Shown piece after piece: positions 7,585-10,401 of a stretch of 10,401 nucleotides of DNA (the first letter of the stretch is position 1; every line of letters starts with the position of its first letter). The translations under genes were made by a program, and so were the position numbers. This DNA is from an uncultured Methylobacillus sp. GTDB taxonomy: Bacteria > Pseudomonadota > Gammaproteobacteria > Burkholderiales > Methylophilaceae. The notes beneath the pieces are model-generated. The model saw nothing but the letters and a program-made list of their open reading frames with translations, had not been told where the DNA came from and ran no database searches. The stretch covers positions 1 to 10,401 of the forward strand of contig CAMLME010000062.1 of assembly GCA_946481235.1 (NCBI GenBank), written 5' to 3'.

Positions 7585-8940
7585 TCAGCCTGTGATGATT
7601 CTATTGATATCGTTATATAAGGCGCATGCCATCAGCAATCCCAATAGCGCCAATCCTATTTTTTGTCCGACTTCCATGGCGCGCTCTGAAACGGGACTGC
7701 CCTTCAGAATTTCGACCATATAATACATTAAATGACCGCCGTCCAAAACCGGAATGGGAAGCAAATTAAGCACTCCCAGACTGATGCTAACCAGCGCCAA
7801 AAAAGTCAGAAACGCCTTCCAGCCGATCTGCGCACTCTGCCCCGCATAACTGGCGATGGTGACCGGACCGCTCACGCCTTTCCATGAAATGGCGCCTGTC
7901 AGCATGTTGCCCAGCATCTTGAGGCTGAACACGGATGTATCCCACGTTTTGCCAATTGCATGCGACAACGCCGGCAACGGCGCATAGCGGATTTCGACGA
8001 GCAAGCGATCCAGTTCATGCTGTTCCATGCGATATGCCGCACCAATGCGTCCGATCTGCTTACCACCCTCTTTTGCCGAATCAGGCGTAAGCTGAAGCGT
8101 TACCTCCCGCTCCTCACGCGCGACCTTGACGGGCAAGACCTTGCCCGGATTTTCGCGAACTACGCCGACAAAAGCTTCCCACCCGGTAATCGGCATGCCG
8201 TTTACAGAAACAATCGTATCTCCTACCTGAAGGCCATCACGCTGCGCCGCCCCGCCATCGATGATCTCCCCCACGCGCGCAGGCATGGCGGGCTGATAGG
8301 GCGATAGCCCCAATTGCTCAAGGATATCCCGCTCAGGATCGTCATGGGCAAGATCCGAAAGATCAAGCTGATGAAGATGGATTTCGTTATTGCCGTTGGC
8401 TGCCTCGATTTCGACACGCGACGATTTCATCGATTGTTGGAGGATCAACCATCGCACATCCTGCCAGGAGGCTACCGGCACATCGTCGATCTTGCGCACC
8501 AGTTCGCCGGCCTTCATGCTGGCGCGGGCGGCGGCACTGCCTTCGGCAACATCCCCGAGCACCGGCTTCAGCCCTGTTACCCCGCTCATGAACAGCACCC
8601 AGTACAGAGCAACCGCCAAAAGAAGATTAGCTAGAGGACCTGCGGCAACAATCGCCATGCGTTTCCAGACCGGCTGGCGGTTGAATGCGCGTGCAAGCTC
8701 TTGCTCCGCTACCGGAGCCTCACGTTCATCGAGCATGCGCACATAGCCGCCAAGCGGAAACACAGCAAGAATAAATTCGGTGCCATCCCGTCCGAATTTG
8801 CGCTTAACAAGTGCACGTCCGAATCCAATGGAAAACTGGAGGACCTTGACACCGCATAATCGGGCCACCAGATAATGGCCGTACTCGTGGATGGTAATCA
8901 ACAAGCCCAGCGTCAGCAGGAATGCAAGAAGCGTCACCAT
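7585..8940 (-). CDS. rseP: Site-2 intramembrane zinc protease RseP
   Basis: RseP is an inner-membrane M50 metalloprotease. In the envelope stress response it cleaves the anti-sigma factor RseA within the membrane after a first cut by DegS, releasing sigma-E; it also clears signal-peptide remnants. The 451-residue product (E. coli 450) has the zinc motif HEYGH at 18-22 in the first membrane helix. A second helix around 96-117 follows, then two PDZ domains at about 125-195 and 215-290. Then come the NLLPIPVLDGGH segment at 392-403, carrying the third metal ligand in LDG, and a final helix near 428-443. The start ATG shares its A with the dxr TGA (TGATG). The rse regulators and sigma-E are not in the window, so the substrate is inferred from the family. 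It lies directly ahead of bamA, whose substrates trigger the stress response. Confidence 0.96.
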   Translation of the reverse strand: MVTLLAFLLTLGLLITIHEYGHYLVARLCGVKVLQFSIGFGRALVKRKFGRDGTEFILAVFPLGGYVRMLDEREAPVAEQELARAFNRQPVWKRMAIVAAGPLANLLLAVALYWVLFMSGVTGLKPVLGDVAEGSAAARASMKAGELVRKIDDVPVASWQDVRWLILQQSMKSSRVEIEAANGNNEIHLHQLDLSDLAHDDPERDILEQLGLSPYQPAMPARVGEIIDGGAAQRDGLQVGDTIVSVNGMPITGWEAFVGVVRENPGKVLPVKVAREEREVTLQLTPDSAKEGGKQIGRIGAAYRMEQHELDRLLVEIRYAPLPALSHAIGKTWDTSVFSLKMLGNMLTGAISWKGVSGPVTIASYAGQSAQIGWKAFLTFLALVSISLGVLNLLPIPVLDGGHLMYYMVEILKGSPVSERAMEVGQKIGLALLGLLMACALYNDINRIITG

Positions 8941-10127
8941 CAGACGCAGGCCTCTACCCAGGACATGGCGGCGTGGCGCGCCTCCTGGTCAACCGCAATC
9001 AGATCTTCCAGTTGAAGTGCCTCATCAATCTTCATGACGGACAGGGTGTCTTCAATCAACCGGGGGATATCCGTGAAGGAAATCTTGTTGTCGAGAAATG
9101 CCTGAACCGCGACTTCATTCGCCGCATTCAAGATCGCCGGAGCGGTATCACCTCGGCGCAAAGCCTCGAATGCCAACCGTAGACACGGGAAGCGCCCCAT
9201 GTCGGGCGTTTCGAAATCCAGCCTGGCGATCTTGAATAAATCCAAGGATCCAACCCCGCTGGCGATGCGTTCCGGATAACCAAGCGCATAGGCGATCGGC
9301 GTACGCATGTCCGGATTACCCAACTGGGCAAGCACCGAACCGTCGATATATTCCACCATGGAGTGGATCACGCTTTGCGGATGAATGACCACCTCGATCT
9401 GGTCTGGCGATGCCGAAAACAGCCAGTGCGCCTCGATGACTTCCAGCCCTTTATTCATCAAGGTGGCGGAGTCGATAGTAATCTTCGGCCCCATCACCCA
9501 GTTGGGATGATTCAATGCCTGGGCCGGCTTTACTTGCGCAAGATCTTCCAGCGAAGACTTGCGGAAAGGTCCGCCGGAAGCGGTCAACAATATCTTGCTG
9601 ACGCCTGCCCCTTGCAGGCCGTTGTCCATCCGCGGCGGCATGACCTGAAAAATAGCGTTATGCTCGCTGTCGATCGGCAGCAATGTTGCACCGCCTGCAT
9701 GAACAGCATCCATGAAAAGACGGCCGGACATGACCAGCGTCTCCTTGTTGGCGAGCAGGACTTTTTTCCCGGCACGTGCAGCAGCCAATGCCGGTTTCAA
9801 GCCCGCAGAACCGACAATCGCCGCCATCACGGCGTCGACTTCGGGATGCGACGAAACAAATTCAAGTGCCTCTGGGCCACAAAGTACTTCGGTGGCAAGG
9901 TTCTCTTGCTGCAGTTGCCGTTGAAGCTGCTCAGCGGCACCGGGGTTCAGTACTACCGCATATACAGGATTGAAATTCCTGCATTGCTCCAGAAGCGGTT
10001 CGATGCGCGAATGCGCTGTCAGGGCATAGGCACGGAAGCGCAGCGGATGGCGTGCTATTACATCCAGAGTGTTAACGCCTATGGTACCGGTGGAGCCGAG
10101 TATGGTGATGTTCTGCATCGTGTTCAT
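8940..10127 (-). CDS. dxr: 1-deoxy-D-xylulose-5-phosphate reductoisomerase
   Basis: Dxr (IspC) rearranges and reduces 1-deoxyxylulose 5-phosphate to 2-C-methylerythritol 4-phosphate with NADPH, the committed step of the non-mevalonate isoprenoid pathway in the cytoplasm. The 395-residue product has the NADPH-binding GSTGTIG loop at 11-17 and [10 protein letters not shown] at 126-135. The divalent-metal ligands are D153 and E155 in [11 protein letters not shown] and E229 in [11 protein letters not shown], matching E. coli D150, E152 and E231. The flexible substrate loop is HPNWVMG at 207-213. The C-terminal helical domain includes [12 protein letters not shown]. The start overlaps the cdsA stop by ATGA; a second ATG three codons later is also possible because neither has a strong ribosome binding site. 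The use of this pathway fits a typical proteobacterium. Confidence 0.97.
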   Translation of the reverse strand: MNTMQNITILGSTGTIGVNTLDVIARHPLRFRAYALTAHSRIEPLLEQCRNFNPVYAVVLNPGAAEQLQRQLQQENLATEVLCGPEALEFVSSHPEVDAVMAAIVGSAGLKPALAAARAGKKVLLANKETLVMSGRLFMDAVHAGGATLLPIDSEHNAIFQVMPPRMDNGLQGAGVSKILLTASGGPFRKSSLEDLAQVKPAQALNHPNWVMGPKITIDSATLMNKGLEVIEAHWLFSASPDQIEVVIHPQSVIHSMVEYIDGSVLAQLGNPDMRTPIAYALGYPERIASGVGSLDLFKIARLDFETPDMGRFPCLRLAFEALRRGDTAPAILNAANEVAVQAFLDNKISFTDIPRLIEDTLSVMKIDEALQLEDLIAVDQEARHAAMSWVEACV

Positions 10128-10401
10128 GCCGGACCCAGTATGGCGTGATAAACAGGAAAATAAAAGAGCGCCAAGGGCAAGGTCGAGGTCAGCCCGTCGA
10201 TGCGGTCAAGAACGCCGCCGTGGCCCGGCAGCAAATTGCTGCTGTCCTTGATGCCTGCCTGACGTTTAAGCAGTGACTCAAAAAGATCTCCGACAATGCT
10301 CAATACGGTCAGCGCCAGCAGACCCACGACCAGCCAGTAACTGAGGTCAAAAGCCTGACTCAAGACCACGCCATAAGCCGTAACACCCAGCATGGCGCCC
10401 G
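10124..10401 (-). CDS. cdsA: Phosphatidate cytidylyltransferase, C-terminal part (5' end outside window)
   Basis: CdsA is an integral inner-membrane enzyme that makes CDP-diacylglycerol from phosphatidate and CTP, the precursor of all major phospholipids. The frame is open through the right edge of the window; about 91 C-terminal residues are visible, including codons beyond the first visible ATG at 10393. They contain the CDP-diglyceride synthetase signature almost exactly: SLLKR, then [18 protein letters not shown], with the conserved K-D, PGHGG and DRID elements. Hydrophobic helices lie on both sides (around [11 protein letters not shown] and [13 protein letters not shown]). Its TGA overlaps the dxr start. 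In related genomes uppS and frr lie further upstream, but that cannot be seen here. Confidence 0.95.
   Translation of the reverse strand, partial: GAMLGVTAYGVVLSQAFDLSYWLVVGLLALTVLSIVGDLFESLLKRQAGIKDSSNLLPGHGGVLDRIDGLTSTLPLALFYFPVYHAILGPA

Noticed and set aside
6993..7595. A 200-codon open frame on the + strand opposite bamA
   Set aside because: It lies opposite the POTRA-coding part of bamA and has no recognisable motif; it is a shadow of regular codon use.
9363..10148. A 261-codon open frame on the + strand opposite dxr
   Set aside because: dxr on the other strand has all metal and cofactor residues; the + frame has no family pattern, signal or ribosome binding site that I can support.

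Overview
This window reads as a chromosomal housekeeping region of a Gram-negative bacterium. It is most likely a betaproteobacterium, with an order such as Nitrosomonadales possible but not proven from sequence alone. The support is the gene order cdsA-dxr-rseP-bamA-skp-lpxD-fabZ-lpxA-lpxB-rnhB, the moderate GC content, and protein lengths and motifs close to the proteobacterial families. I see no mobile element, CRISPR array, tRNA, rRNA or accessory defence locus. Nothing here looks like an undescribed system, and I have not forced one.

Layout: positions 1-750 on the + strand hold the 3' part of motB, the flagellar stator protein that anchors to peptidoglycan; its start lies left of the window. 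Everything from 660 to the right edge is one minus-strand gene train, read right to left: cdsA (5' end off the window), dxr, rseP, bamA, skp/ompH, lpxD, fabZ, lpxA, lpxB, rnhB. All nine junctions are tight: ATGA overlaps of 4 bases at cdsA/dxr, lpxD/fabZ and fabZ/lpxA; TGATG overlaps of 1 base at dxr/rseP and lpxB/rnhB; gaps of 4, 9, 13 and 5 bases at rseP/bamA, bamA/skp, skp/lpxD and lpxA/lpxB. This strongly suggests one polycistronic unit with translational coupling. There is no non-coding stretch longer than 13 bases.

The operon is a cell-envelope assembly line. CdsA makes CDP-diacylglycerol for phospholipids, and Dxr commits carbon to isoprenoids (undecaprenyl carrier, quinones). RseP is the intramembrane protease that transmits envelope stress. 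BamA inserts outer-membrane proteins that the chaperone Skp escorts across the periplasm. LpxA, LpxD and LpxB build the lipid A precursor, and FabZ competes for the same hydroxyacyl-ACP pool. RnhB, at the distal end, is an unrelated nucleic-acid repair enzyme that commonly follows lpxB.

The least ordinary spot is the left junction. motB and rnhB converge and overlap by 91 bases over a GCN-rich low-complexity tract, so both proteins end in alanine-rich tails encoded by opposite strands of the same DNA. Other points worth a look are a probable TTG start for skp, a bulky residue at the predicted LpxA acyl-chain ruler position, and two CX5C pairs in BamA's barrel region.
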